A stretch of DNA of 64,000 nucleotides, taken from assembly GCA_021782995.1 (NCBI GenBank), contig JAJXUI010000007.1, forward strand, positions 1 to 64,000, given 5' to 3'. The notes beneath the pieces are model-generated. The model was not told the DNA's origin. It made no database searches and was given only the letters and a program-made list of their open reading frames with translations. Positions 9,658 through 16,959 of the stretch are shown here, in pieces. This stretch comes from Pseudomonadota bacterium. GTDB taxonomy: Bacteria; Pseudomonadota; Gammaproteobacteria; Burkholderiales; Gallionellaceae. The stretch's first letter is position 1, and every line of letters begins with the position of its first letter. The position numbers were made by a program, and so were the translations under genes.

Positions 9658-10920
9658 TCAGCTGGGGTTGGCTTTCGCCTGCGCATTATTCCAGGGCGCA
9701 ACCTTGAACAGCAAAGCCATGCCGGGAAGCGCCAGCAAGATGCAGAGCCAGAAGAAATGCTGCCAGCCCAGTGCTTCCACCAGAATGCCGGCAGTGGCAT
9801 TCACAAACGTGCGCGGCACTGCGGCGAGGCTGGTGAACAAAGCCAGTTGCGTGGCGGTATAAGCAGGGTGGGTGCTGCGTGCGATGAAGGCCACAAAAGC
9901 TGCTGTACCCACGCCCACGCCAAACGCCTCCAGCCCGATCACCCAGGCCAGATGGATTAATGTGCCGGCATTGATCGAATCCTGATGGCCCTTGGAGGCC
10001 AGCCAGGCAAAGCCGACGATAGCCACAATCTGCACCGCACCAAACAGCCATAGCGCACGGTTGATGCCGGTTTTAAGCATCCACACGCCGCCCAGCAAAC
10101 CGCCGATCACCGCCGGCCACAGCCCGGCATTCTTTGCGATCAGGCCGATGTCGGTTTTGCTGTAGCCCATATCGAGATAAAACGGCGTGGCCAGAGAGGT
10201 GCACAAACTGTCACCCAGCTTGTACAGGAAAATGAAAGCGAGGATCAGCAGCGCATTCTGCCAGCCTTGTCGTGTGATGAACTCATGGAAGGGCTCCACT
10301 ACGGCTTCGCGCAACGTCTTTGGCGGGGCTGCACGATACGGTTCGTTCACCAGCAGCACCATCGCAATGCCGGGCAGCATGAACAGCGAAGTGATGATGA
10401 ACACAGTCTGCCAGGGCAGGTGATCGGCAAGAATCAGGGAAAGCGTGCCCGGCACCAGACCGGCGATGCGGTAGGCATTCACATGCACTGAATTGCCCAG
10501 CCCCAGCTCTTCATCGGAAAGCAGTTCGCGGCGATAGGCATCCAGCGCAATATCCAGCGTGGCGGAAAGCAGTGCCAGCAGGGTGCTGATGATCACGATG
10601 GTTTTGAGATCGGTCTGCGGTGAATACGCGCCCAGCAAGGCGATGGTGAACAGCAGGGCAATCTGCATCGCCAGCATCCAGCCACGGCGGCGGCCGAGTA
10701 GCGGCAAGGCATAGCGGTCGAGCAGCGGCGACCACAGGAACTTCCACGTGTAGGGAAACTGGATCAGCGCAAACAGGCCGATGGTCTTGATGTCCACGCC
10801 TTCGGTCTTGAGCCAGGCCGGTACCAGGTTCAGCAGCAGATACAGCGGCAGCCCGGAAGCAAAGCCGGTGAACACGCAGATCAGCATGCGGCGGGTGAAA
10901 AGCTGTTGCCAGATCGTCAT
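9658..10920 (-). CDS. ampG: AmpG-like muropeptide MFS transporter
   Basis: 420 residues from the ATG at 10920 (MTIWQQLFTRRML), which gives the normal AmpG start; the longer open frame upstream is not AmpG-like. About 12 to 14 transmembrane helices. AmpG imports anhydromuropeptides for peptidoglycan recycling. Family-like segments are the GFASGLPLYLL start, the FPYTWKFLWSPLLDRY segment (helix 2 and loop) and ATLDIALDAYRRELL. The start is only seven bases beyond the hsdM stop, so it may be read through from the restriction operon. No beta-lactamase or ampD is nearby. Confidence 0.85.
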   Translation of the reverse strand: MTIWQQLFTRRMLICVFTGFASGLPLYLLLNLVPAWLKTEGVDIKTIGLFALIQFPYTWKFLWSPLLDRYALPLLGRRRGWMLAMQIALLFTIALLGAYSPQTDLKTIVIISTLLALLSATLDIALDAYRRELLSDEELGLGNSVHVNAYRIAGLVPGTLSLILADHLPWQTVFIITSLFMLPGIAMVLLVNEPYRAAPPKTLREAVVEPFHEFITRQGWQNALLILAFIFLYKLGDSLCTSLATPFYLDMGYSKTDIGLIAKNAGLWPAVIGGLLGGVWMLKTGINRALWLFGAVQIVAIVGFAWLASKGHQDSINAGTLIHLAWVIGLEAFGVGVGTAAFVAFIARSTHPAYTATQLALFTSLAAVPRTFVNATAGILVEALGWQHFFWLCILLALPGMALLFKVAPWNNAQAKANPS

Positions 10921-10927
10921 CTTGTTG

Positions 10928-12406
10928 TTATCCCAGTGCAGAAGCAACAGCGCGGAAGCTTTCCAGGCCAGCTTCCAGATTTTGAATGATTTCATCCGCC
11001 AGTTCGTCCGGTTCAGGCAAGTTGTCCAGGTCGGCAAGGCTCTTGTCCTTCAACCAGAAAATATCCAGGCTAGTTTTGTCGCGGGCGATGATCTGCTCGT
11101 AGCTGAATTTGCGCCAGCGCCCTTCCGGGTTGCTTTGTTCGTTCCAGGTTTCGGAACGCTTGTGCCGGTTGGCCGGGTTGTAACAGGTAATGAACTCCTG
11201 CAAATCCTCGAAGCGCAGCGGCTTCTTTTTCAGCGTGTGGTGAATGTTGGTGCGGTAGTCGTAGATCCACACCTCTTTCGTCCACGGCTCTTTGCTGGCG
11301 GCGTGGTTGTCGAAGAACAGCACGTTCGCCTTCACCCCGTTGGCGTAGAAGATGCCGGTGGGCAGGCGCAGGATGGTGTGCAGCTCGGTGGTTTCCAGCA
11401 GCTTCCTGCGCACCGTCTCGCCCGCACCGCCCTCGAACAGCACATTGTCCGGCACCACCACCGCCGCACGGCCAGTAGTTTTCAGCATGGTGCGAATGTG
11501 CTGCACAAAATTGAGCTGCTTGTTGGAGGTGGTCGCCCAGAAGTCCTGGCGGTTGTAGGTGAGGTCATCCTTTTCCTGCTCGCCCTCATCGTTGGTGAAG
11601 CTCATCGAGCTCTTCTTGCCGAAGGGCGGATTTGCCAGCACATAGTCATAACGCTGGCCACTGTCGGCCACCAGCGCATCGTTGGGCGACACCATACTCT
11701 CGCCGTCGATCTCGCCGATGTTATGCAAAAACATATTCATCAAGGCCAGACGGCGCGTGCCTGCCACAATCTCGTTGCCGTAGAAAGTTTCGTGTTTGAG
11801 AAAATCCTTCTGCGTCTTGTCCAGCTTGTGCGCCGTCACCAGAAAATCGTATGCCGCAAGGAAAAAGCCGCCCGTGCCGCAAGCCGGGTCGGCGATGGTC
11901 TTGGCGGGCTCCGGACGTACGCATTCCACCATTGCGCGTATCAAAGCGCGCGGCGTGAAGTATTGCCCCGCGCCGGACTTGGTGTCTTCGGCGTTGCGTT
12001 CCAGCAGCCCTTCGTAGATATCGCCCTTCACATCCGCGCCCATCGTCACCCACTGGGTTTCATTCACCATGTCGATCAGGCGATACAGCTTGGCCGGGTC
12101 CTGAATCTTGTTTTGCGCCTTGGTAAAAATCTGACCCAGCATGCCCGGCTTGTTGCCCAGCTCGCGCAGCAGCGTCACGTAATGCACTTCCAGTTCCGCG
12201 CCGCGCTTGGCCTTCAGGCTCTGCCAGTTGTATTCGGCGGGGATGCCAACTTTTCTGTTATACGGCGGCTGGCTGTATTCATCCGCCATCTTCAAGAAGA
12301 TCAGGTAAGTGAGCTGCTCAAGATAGTCGCCGTAGCCCACCCCGTCGTCGCGCAACGTGGTGCAGAAACTCCAGACTTTGGAAACGATGGTTGCGGTTGC
12401 GTTCAT
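10928..12406 (-). CDS. hsdM: Type I restriction-modification system methyltransferase subunit
   Basis: 492 residues, normal for HsdM. It transfers methyl groups from SAM to adenine N6 at the site chosen by HsdS. An N-terminal helical HsdM_N domain (about 1-130) is followed by the N6 methylase domain with SAM motif I DPACGTGGFF (D173) and catalytic motif IV NPPFG (N259). It is the last gene of the restriction island and is separated from hsdR-hsdS by a toxin-antitoxin-like pair and decayed genes, an unusual layout. A 65-bp copy of its 5' end lies at 14.5 kb. ampG follows within seven bases. Confidence 0.95.
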   Translation of the reverse strand: MNATATIVSKVWSFCTTLRDDGVGYGDYLEQLTYLIFLKMADEYSQPPYNRKVGIPAEYNWQSLKAKRGAELEVHYVTLLRELGNKPGMLGQIFTKAQNKIQDPAKLYRLIDMVNETQWVTMGADVKGDIYEGLLERNAEDTKSGAGQYFTPRALIRAMVECVRPEPAKTIADPACGTGGFFLAAYDFLVTAHKLDKTQKDFLKHETFYGNEIVAGTRRLALMNMFLHNIGEIDGESMVSPNDALVADSGQRYDYVLANPPFGKKSSMSFTNDEGEQEKDDLTYNRQDFWATTSNKQLNFVQHIRTMLKTTGRAAVVVPDNVLFEGGAGETVRRKLLETTELHTILRLPTGIFYANGVKANVLFFDNHAASKEPWTKEVWIYDYRTNIHHTLKKKPLRFEDLQEFITCYNPANRHKRSETWNEQSNPEGRWRKFSYEQIIARDKTSLDIFWLKDKSLADLDNLPEPDELADEIIQNLEAGLESFRAVASALG

Positions 12407-12442
12407 ATGGCTAATTTCTCAATCAATTTATTTTTCTGTACC

Positions 12443-12521
12443 CAGTTCTGGAGGTATCGCCCTGAGCTCTGGAGGTATGGAACCAAGCTATGGAGGTATA
12501 GGCTCCCAGCTCTTGAGGTAT
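12443..12521. repeat. Four 21-bp spaced repeats upstream of hsdM
   Basis: The core GGAGGTAT (TGAGGTAT in the last unit) recurs at 12450, 12471, 12492 and 12514, a spacing of 21, 21 and 22 bases. Unit consensus is roughly AGCTCTGGAGGTATGG. Read on the minus strand the 21-bp period encodes a seven-residue repeat like SIPPELG, so the tract may be the repeat-rich end of a dead gene rather than an operator. It lies immediately before the hsdM start. Confidence 0.8.
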
Positions 12522-12567
12522 GGAAATAAAAACCTCTTCATACCGGGCGCAGGTTATTGCCCTCACT

Positions 12568-12589
12568 ATTACCCTTACTAGAGGGTAAT
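12568..12589. repeat. Inverted repeat ATTACCCT/AGGGTAAT
   Basis: Two perfect 8-bp arms flank TACTAG. A second partial copy of the left arm (TATTGCCCTCAC) lies 12 bases before. It could be a repressor site or remnant sequence within the decayed stretch between doc and hsdM. Confidence 0.35.
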
Positions 12590-12636
12590 TACCCCAACTA
12601 TTTCCTATGCGCCGGATAACCGTCTTGGCGGTTATC

Positions 12637-12942
12637 TCAAGCTTTGACGTAGCTTGATCCATTTTTAACTCCTTGATTCTTCAAGAATCCGCTATCGCAC
12701 AAAGACACAAGTAATTTATATGCTTGATTTGGCGTTAAGCGACAAAGCTCAACAACCTCCTAGCGTGTAATACGGCCATGCTGGGCCACATAACTCTTCA
12801 CCATCTGCTCTTGCTGCAAACGGTCAAAGCCAGCTTGCCGGGTATATTCGGCCTTCTCGCCCAACAGACGATAAAGCTCCGGAGACAACGTATAACTGCG
12901 CGCTTGCCCTGCAAATCGTATTGAGTTTGCAGATGCTTCTAG
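12637..12942 (-). pseudogene. Decayed C-terminal end of a putative AlbA_2/RecG-like DNA-binding ATPase
   Basis: Directly after the Doc stop the minus strand reads on in frame for 60 codons. The reading contains YTLSPELYRLLGEKAEY and GFDRLQQEQMVKSYV, then HGRITR and a TAG stop (12760-12762). After that stop the same frame continues as EVVELCRLTPNQAYKLL and ends at 12637. This resembles the C-terminal winged-helix tail of schlafen AlbA_2 or RecG-like putative regulators that often sit in type I restriction loci. The N-terminal domain is missing and the frame carries a stop, so it is a relic. The family match is from memory of the motif, not a search. Confidence 0.65.
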
Positions 12943-13380
12943 TCATATATTTACAGCCTCAATAATTTTCAGCTTCAATGTCTCGTTGTAATCATCTTCC
13001 TCTATCAAGGAGCAGATCATTTCACCGAGCAAATCTTTATCAATTTTCCCCTCGGCCACCCACACCACAATGTTTTCCATGCGCAACATAAAAGTGCTCA
13101 CGCAATAGTCATAGCCATTCAGTTCGAGAAAGTAAGCGCCCAAGCTGAGGCTAGCGCGCTTATTGCCATCGTTGAAGGCGTGAAGTTTATTGACCGAGAA
13201 AACCAGATGCGTCAATTTCTCGTGAAGGCTGGGGTAATACATATCATTCTGGATATGATCCAGAACGCTTTCCAGCAAACCAATGTCCCGATACCCGTGC
13301 AAGCCGCCTGAAACCTCAATGATGTAATCATGCACTTCAACGGCGTGCTTTACATCGAAATAAAGAATAACCTCATCCAC
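12943..13380 (-). CDS. Doc-like (death-on-curing) toxin, Fic fold
   Basis: 145 residues. The core HAFNDGNKRASL (about 67-78) matches the Doc variant of the Fic motif, HxFxDGNKR. Doc enzymes phosphorylate elongation factor Tu, unlike AMP-transferring Fic proteins. The N-terminal GYRDIGLLESVL segment also fits Doc. The start is GTG one base after the stop of the DNA-binding gene, so the two are almost certainly co-translated. No classic Phd antitoxin is seen; the upstream DNA-binding protein is the only candidate partner. Confidence 0.8.
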   Translation of the reverse strand: MDEVILYFDVKHAVEVHDYIIEVSGGLHGYRDIGLLESVLDHIQNDMYYPSLHEKLTHLVFSVNKLHAFNDGNKRASLSLGAYFLELNGYDYCVSTFMLRMENIVVWVAEGKIDKDLLGEMICSLIEEDDYNETLKLKIIEAVNI

Positions 13381-13381
13381 G

Positions 13382-14392
13382 TTAGCGATCCTTCAAACGC
13401 TTGAACACCGCTAGGGTTTCTTCATCTTTCAAGCGATCTTCCAACGCCTTGCTTGTCTCTCCAAGGAAGCGATCAAAATCGGCTTGCGGCACAGCTTGAA
13501 TATATGAGTGCAATTTCTCGTGCAGCGCATCGCGGAAACACAAATCTCGGCTTGCCATCCGGGTACGAGCATCGTGTATCAAGGGTTGTAAAAAAGGATT
13601 GGACTCTGCTTGTGCAAACAACTCGTTCGTTTCCGCACCAGTAAGCTTTCTGCCGAGTTGTAGCGCTTTCTGCTCGATTTGGCTAGATATGCCGTTTTCA
13701 AAGCTTGCAATCAAATTCAACACTTCGGCATACATACTGTCACGCACGCTGTCATTCTTCTTCAACTTTAATACCTTGCGATATTCAGTTGCATTTTCAC
13801 GAAAAATAATTTGATAAATTTTGTTCGTAAATTGTGCATATTTGAATTGACCAGCATCAACATGAAGGTTTAATGCACTGGTGAAAGACTGACGATAACT
13901 AAATTCCTGATAGGCCGCAGGTAGAAAATCCTGGTCGCGTTGATTGATGAATTGGGTATGGCCACCTGCCTTTTCAGCCACAACATCCATAACGATATCC
14001 AGAATGCGAGAACGGATTTCCTTGGCGCGTTCACTTTCTGTCAGTAACATCGCAAGGTTCAGTAAGGCGCGGAAATTAAATACCCCCAAGCTCGGCGCTT
14101 TGTCTCCGACACCGGTGTCGGAGACATCTGATAACTTTATGTTTTTTAAATACTTTCCCCTGAGTACGCGGTAGCCGTTTTGCCCCAACTCATCCCCATG
14201 CTGGGCAATGTAACGTTCTATCGTCCGCTCATCCACCTCAAATAATCCCGCGAGATCAGCCTTGGTAAAAACGGTCTGTCCTTCAAATTGTTTCCCGGAA
14301 AAGGCGAAATGAATCTCAATTTTTTCAAGTGCATAGGGATTGTTGAGAATGTTTTGACGATGAATATTAGAGTTGGTCAGGTCCTTATTCAT
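13382..14392 (-). CDS. DNA-binding protein paired with the Doc-like toxin
   Basis: 336 residues from the ATG at 14392 (MNKDLTNSNIHRQN), chosen for the CGAGGAGC ribosome-binding site just before it. An N-terminal region with FTKADLAGLFEVDERTIERYI (about 46-65) looks like a helix-turn-helix. The remainder is helical and charged with no named domain that I recognise. Similar proteins occur beside Fic/Doc genes inside type I restriction loci. The stop lies one base before the Doc start. A 26-bp perfect palindrome sits inside the coding sequence near codon 90. A role as antitoxin or autorepressor is inferred from position only. Confidence 0.7.
   Translation of the reverse strand: MNKDLTNSNIHRQNILNNPYALEKIEIHFAFSGKQFEGQTVFTKADLAGLFEVDERTIERYIAQHGDELGQNGYRVLRGKYLKNIKLSDVSDTGVGDKAPSLGVFNFRALLNLAMLLTESERAKEIRSRILDIVMDVVAEKAGGHTQFINQRDQDFLPAAYQEFSYRQSFTSALNLHVDAGQFKYAQFTNKIYQIIFRENATEYRKVLKLKKNDSVRDSMYAEVLNLIASFENGISSQIEQKALQLGRKLTGAETNELFAQAESNPFLQPLIHDARTRMASRDLCFRDALHEKLHSYIQAVPQADFDRFLGETSKALEDRLKDEETLAVFKRLKDR
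14101..14126. repeat. 26-bp perfect palindrome inside the DNA-binding gene
   Basis: The half-site TGTCTCCGACACC is followed directly by its exact reverse complement. It is in frame and encodes the residues VSDTGVGDK. A perfect palindrome this long in coding DNA is unlikely by chance. It may be an operator for the protein that contains it or a small mobile palindrome. Confidence 0.8.
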
Positions 14393-14478
14393 TTCGCTTG
14401 CTCCTCGATAAAAATTTCTTCGATTCGTGAGTATGCAACATTTTCTCCACCTTGATGCGCGCCGGCAGCGCAACAGCC

Positions 14479-14543
14479 AGTACACCGCTCAACGTAGCGC
14501 AGAAACACCAAGCTTGAGGAACGACGATTGCGGTTGCGGTCAT
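14479..14543 (-). pseudogene. Relic copy of an hsdM 5' end
   Basis: From an ATG at 14543 the frame reads MTATAIVVPQAWCFCATL, which parallels the start of the intact HsdM, MNATATIVSKVWSFCTTL. The DNA (GCAACGTAGCGCAGAAACACC versus the hsdM counterpart) also matches closely over about 65 bases, then similarity stops. It lies where an hsdM gene would be expected after hsdS and its coupled gene, suggesting the Doc pair entered here. Confidence 0.7.
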
Positions 14544-14560
14544 ATTTTTCACCTTAGTCA

Positions 14561-15460
14561 TTATTTCCAATCAGCCCAGCGCAAATCGCAAAGCATCACC
14601 CCAACACTTTGAACAGCTAGCTCGGCGTCTTGTTCACGTAATGGGCGGAGATTGTCCCTCTTTTCCTTTTCGGCATGTTTGCCACGAGAATGAAGTCGCT
14701 GTGGAATTTCAGCAGCACATGCCACAATTCGTTGGCCATGCTTACTAGCATCCGTTACCAGCAAACTTACCAAATCGCCAAGGTCTTTACCTTTTGCGCC
14801 ACTCACACCTTTGCTCTGCAAATATGCACTAAGGATGGCCGTTGCTGCTTCTCGTGCACGATCTACCACCGATTCCGGTCCCGCACGTCGGTAGTCATCA
14901 GCCAGTGTCTTGATAGCTTCTTCAACATTAGATCTATGTTCCGCAGGTATCTTTGCCCAATAAATATCAGGAAGCGCGCCCAGGCTTTGACGTGCACGCA
15001 ATGTCACCAACACCTCACCAGTTGAAATTGTTTCAATACCGACAATTGCCCAGATGGAATAACCTGTCAAACTTCCGAGAATGACTACATCCTGATTATC
15101 TTCAATAGATATAGAAGGGGTGTATCGATGGTAGGCGTTCAATATAACCTGCGCAGAATTGCTGGTTGGATACATGCCTGGTACTACAGTACCTTCAGGA
15201 AAAAATACTTTGTTATGCTCACTTCTTCCAGACCATTGATAAAAACGGCCGCGTCGAATACGACTGACTGGGTCGAAGAAATCCTCCCGAAAATAGCAGT
15301 GGTTTGGCTCGCCAGATTTCGCAGGGATTATTTCATCAACGTCTGATTTTACGAATTTTGCCAATGTCACTATAGGCAGAGGCCATATCAAATGGGAGGC
15401 ATGCGCCGACGGTCCTTCAAAAACCATTCCGTCATTGTTGACCCCAAAGAACTGGCTCAT
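14561..15460 (-). CDS. Unknown 299-residue protein coupled to hsdS, possible HEPN-like C-terminus
   Basis: The start overlaps the hsdS stop as ATGA, so it is translated with hsdS. The N-terminal 150 residues are mixed, with no recognised motif. The C-terminal half is helical: DRAREAATAILSAYLQSKG, then GKDLGDLVSLLV, then RLHSRGKHAEKEKRDNL and AVQSVGVMLCDLRWADW. The spacing of R and H in RLHSRGKH (R-x6-H) and its place near the end recall the RNase HEPN domain of abortive-infection C-terminal proteins. That is a weak inference from motif shape. Its place inside a restriction operon argues for a defence role. Base use is AT-richer than in hsdR. Confidence 0.6.
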   Translation of the reverse strand: MSQFFGVNNDGMVFEGPSAHASHLIWPLPIVTLAKFVKSDVDEIIPAKSGEPNHCYFREDFFDPVSRIRRGRFYQWSGRSEHNKVFFPEGTVVPGMYPTSNSAQVILNAYHRYTPSISIEDNQDVVILGSLTGYSIWAIVGIETISTGEVLVTLRARQSLGALPDIYWAKIPAEHRSNVEEAIKTLADDYRRAGPESVVDRAREAATAILSAYLQSKGVSGAKGKDLGDLVSLLVTDASKHGQRIVACAAEIPQRLHSRGKHAEKEKRDNLRPLREQDAELAVQSVGVMLCDLRWADWK

Positions 15461-16959
15461 AAATTTTTCCCCTTACGTTTCGGTGTGGCAGTTTGGTCCC
15501 GCTCTGCCTGGATGCGCGCCAGTAGCGCGGCAGCGGGTTCGTCGTTGGGGTCTTGCGGCACGAGCTGGCCGGAGAAGGCGCGCTTCAGGATGGACTGGCG
15601 CAGGGCTTCGGCTTGTTGCAGTGCGGCGGTGAGGGTTTGGTCGAGTTGGTCGACTTCAGACATCGCCTCTTCTAATTTCTGTGCAACGACAACTTGCTCT
15701 GCTCCTGAGCAAATTGGAATGAAGGTTTCCTTAATCAAATCGGTATTTAGATTCGGCTGGGCAGCCCCTTGGTCAATGTTGCGCAATTGCTTGGTTTGGC
15801 TTTGCCAGAAATAGTAGTGATAAAGCAAAGCTTCTTTTGGCAGCCCAAGAAATGCAGCCACACCGTCATTCATGGTTGCCGGAATCAAACATATTTTAGG
15901 GACTCCTAACGTAGCACCACTATTCGATAACAGCAGAGTGTTGGGTTCAATTTGTCTGGTTTTGCTCAGCCCAGCCTCTGTGATCGTATAGGTGTATGTG
16001 CGCAGGTAAGGTGTTGGCGTGGTAGTGATGTCGGCCACTTTCAGGAAAGGAATGTTTCCACCGTAGAACTTGGGGTCACCCGCAGGACGAGGGGAGCCAC
16101 CACGAACGACATCGCAAATATGGGCAACCTTGAACCAACCCCACCCTTCAGGCAATTCAGGCAATTCCGCCAGTTCTTCGGCGGTGAGCGGCGGCAGGGG
16201 TTTCGGGGCTTTGGGTTTGCTGCCGCCGGTGGTTTGCCATTGCTGGAGTTGTTGCTGGTAGCGTTGCTCGCGCTCGGTCTGGATGCGCGCCAGCAGGGCG
16301 GTGGCGTGTTCTAGTTGATCGCGGTTCTGCTCGCGCCACTGCGCGGTTAGCTTGCCTTCGAAAGCGTGTTTCAGCAGCGCCTGCCGATACACCTTGAGCT
16401 GCTCGCGGGCAATCTTCAGGTTTTCGATGCCCTTGTCCAGTTCTGAAAACAGCTCCTCGATTTTGGCGACGATGCGGTGTTGTTCGTTGAGCGGAGGAAG
16501 TGGAATAGGCAACTTACTAAAAGCAGTGCCAGAGATTTCCTTGAAAGTTGTACCTGTAGCATTGGACTCAGCTAATTGCTTTGCACTTTTGAAATAGTAA
16601 TAAACGAACTCGTTAAAAACCCCATTGCTTGGAACAAGACTCTTAAACCCTTGATTGGTGGTCATCGCCTCCGCGCTTATTACTGTGTAACCAATAGGAG
16701 CCCGCGAAGAGAAATGGACGCTGCCCGCTGGCATGACTGTAGCGGAACTGTTCTTTAGTCCAGCCTCAGTTATTGATTTCGCGCCTTTGGTTATGTATTT
16801 GCTCGCATACCCAGTTAGGTCTGACGGAGAAATCCAGTTGATGTTTCCCCCCCAGTAGGATGGTTCTTTTGTTGAAGGCGTGCCACCGGAAACGATTTTT
16901 CCAAGATCGGCGACACTGACAAGAACCCAGCTTGCGGGCAGATTAAATACTTCGTTCAT
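15457..16959 (-). CDS. hsdS: Type I restriction-modification specificity subunit
   Basis: 500 residues from the ATG in a TGATG overlap with the hsdR stop (a GTG one codon earlier is possible). HsdS chooses the bipartite DNA target. Two target-recognition domains are visible (about 5-165 and 290-420), each opening with a PxxWxxVxVADLG-like segment. They are separated by the conserved helical spacer starting LPPLNEQHRIVAKIEELFSE (about 155-230). A proline/lysine-rich linker with PKAPKPLPPLT precedes the second domain. The C-terminal helical repeat ends in PKRKGKNL. Complete in appearance; the recognition sequence cannot be predicted by eye. Confidence 0.95.
   Translation of the reverse strand: MNEVFNLPASWVLVSVADLGKIVSGGTPSTKEPSYWGGNINWISPSDLTGYASKYITKGAKSITEAGLKNSSATVMPAGSVHFSSRAPIGYTVISAEAMTTNQGFKSLVPSNGVFNEFVYYYFKSAKQLAESNATGTTFKEISGTAFSKLPIPLPPLNEQHRIVAKIEELFSELDKGIENLKIAREQLKVYRQALLKHAFEGKLTAQWREQNRDQLEHATALLARIQTEREQRYQQQLQQWQTTGGSKPKAPKPLPPLTAEELAELPELPEGWGWFKVAHICDVVRGGSPRPAGDPKFYGGNIPFLKVADITTTPTPYLRTYTYTITEAGLSKTRQIEPNTLLLSNSGATLGVPKICLIPATMNDGVAAFLGLPKEALLYHYYFWQSQTKQLRNIDQGAAQPNLNTDLIKETFIPICSGAEQVVVAQKLEEAMSEVDQLDQTLTAALQQAEALRQSILKRAFSGQLVPQDPNDEPAAALLARIQAERDQTATPKRKGKNL

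Noticed and set aside
12443-12521. Possible CRISPR array
   Set aside because: Repeats are short with no unique spacers and no cas genes; the same applies to the 17-bp tract at 32801.
10781-12529. 582-codon open frame on the plus strand
   Set aside because: It lies opposite hsdM, which has all methylase motifs; the residue mix of the plus frame is His/Arg/Val-rich and has no motif.
12423-12662. 79-codon minus-strand frame with an AbrB-like TVIRRIGNSWG start
   Set aside because: The beginning recalls MazE-type antitoxins, but the rest reads through the 21-bp repeats and a relic region; no partner toxin of that type is present.
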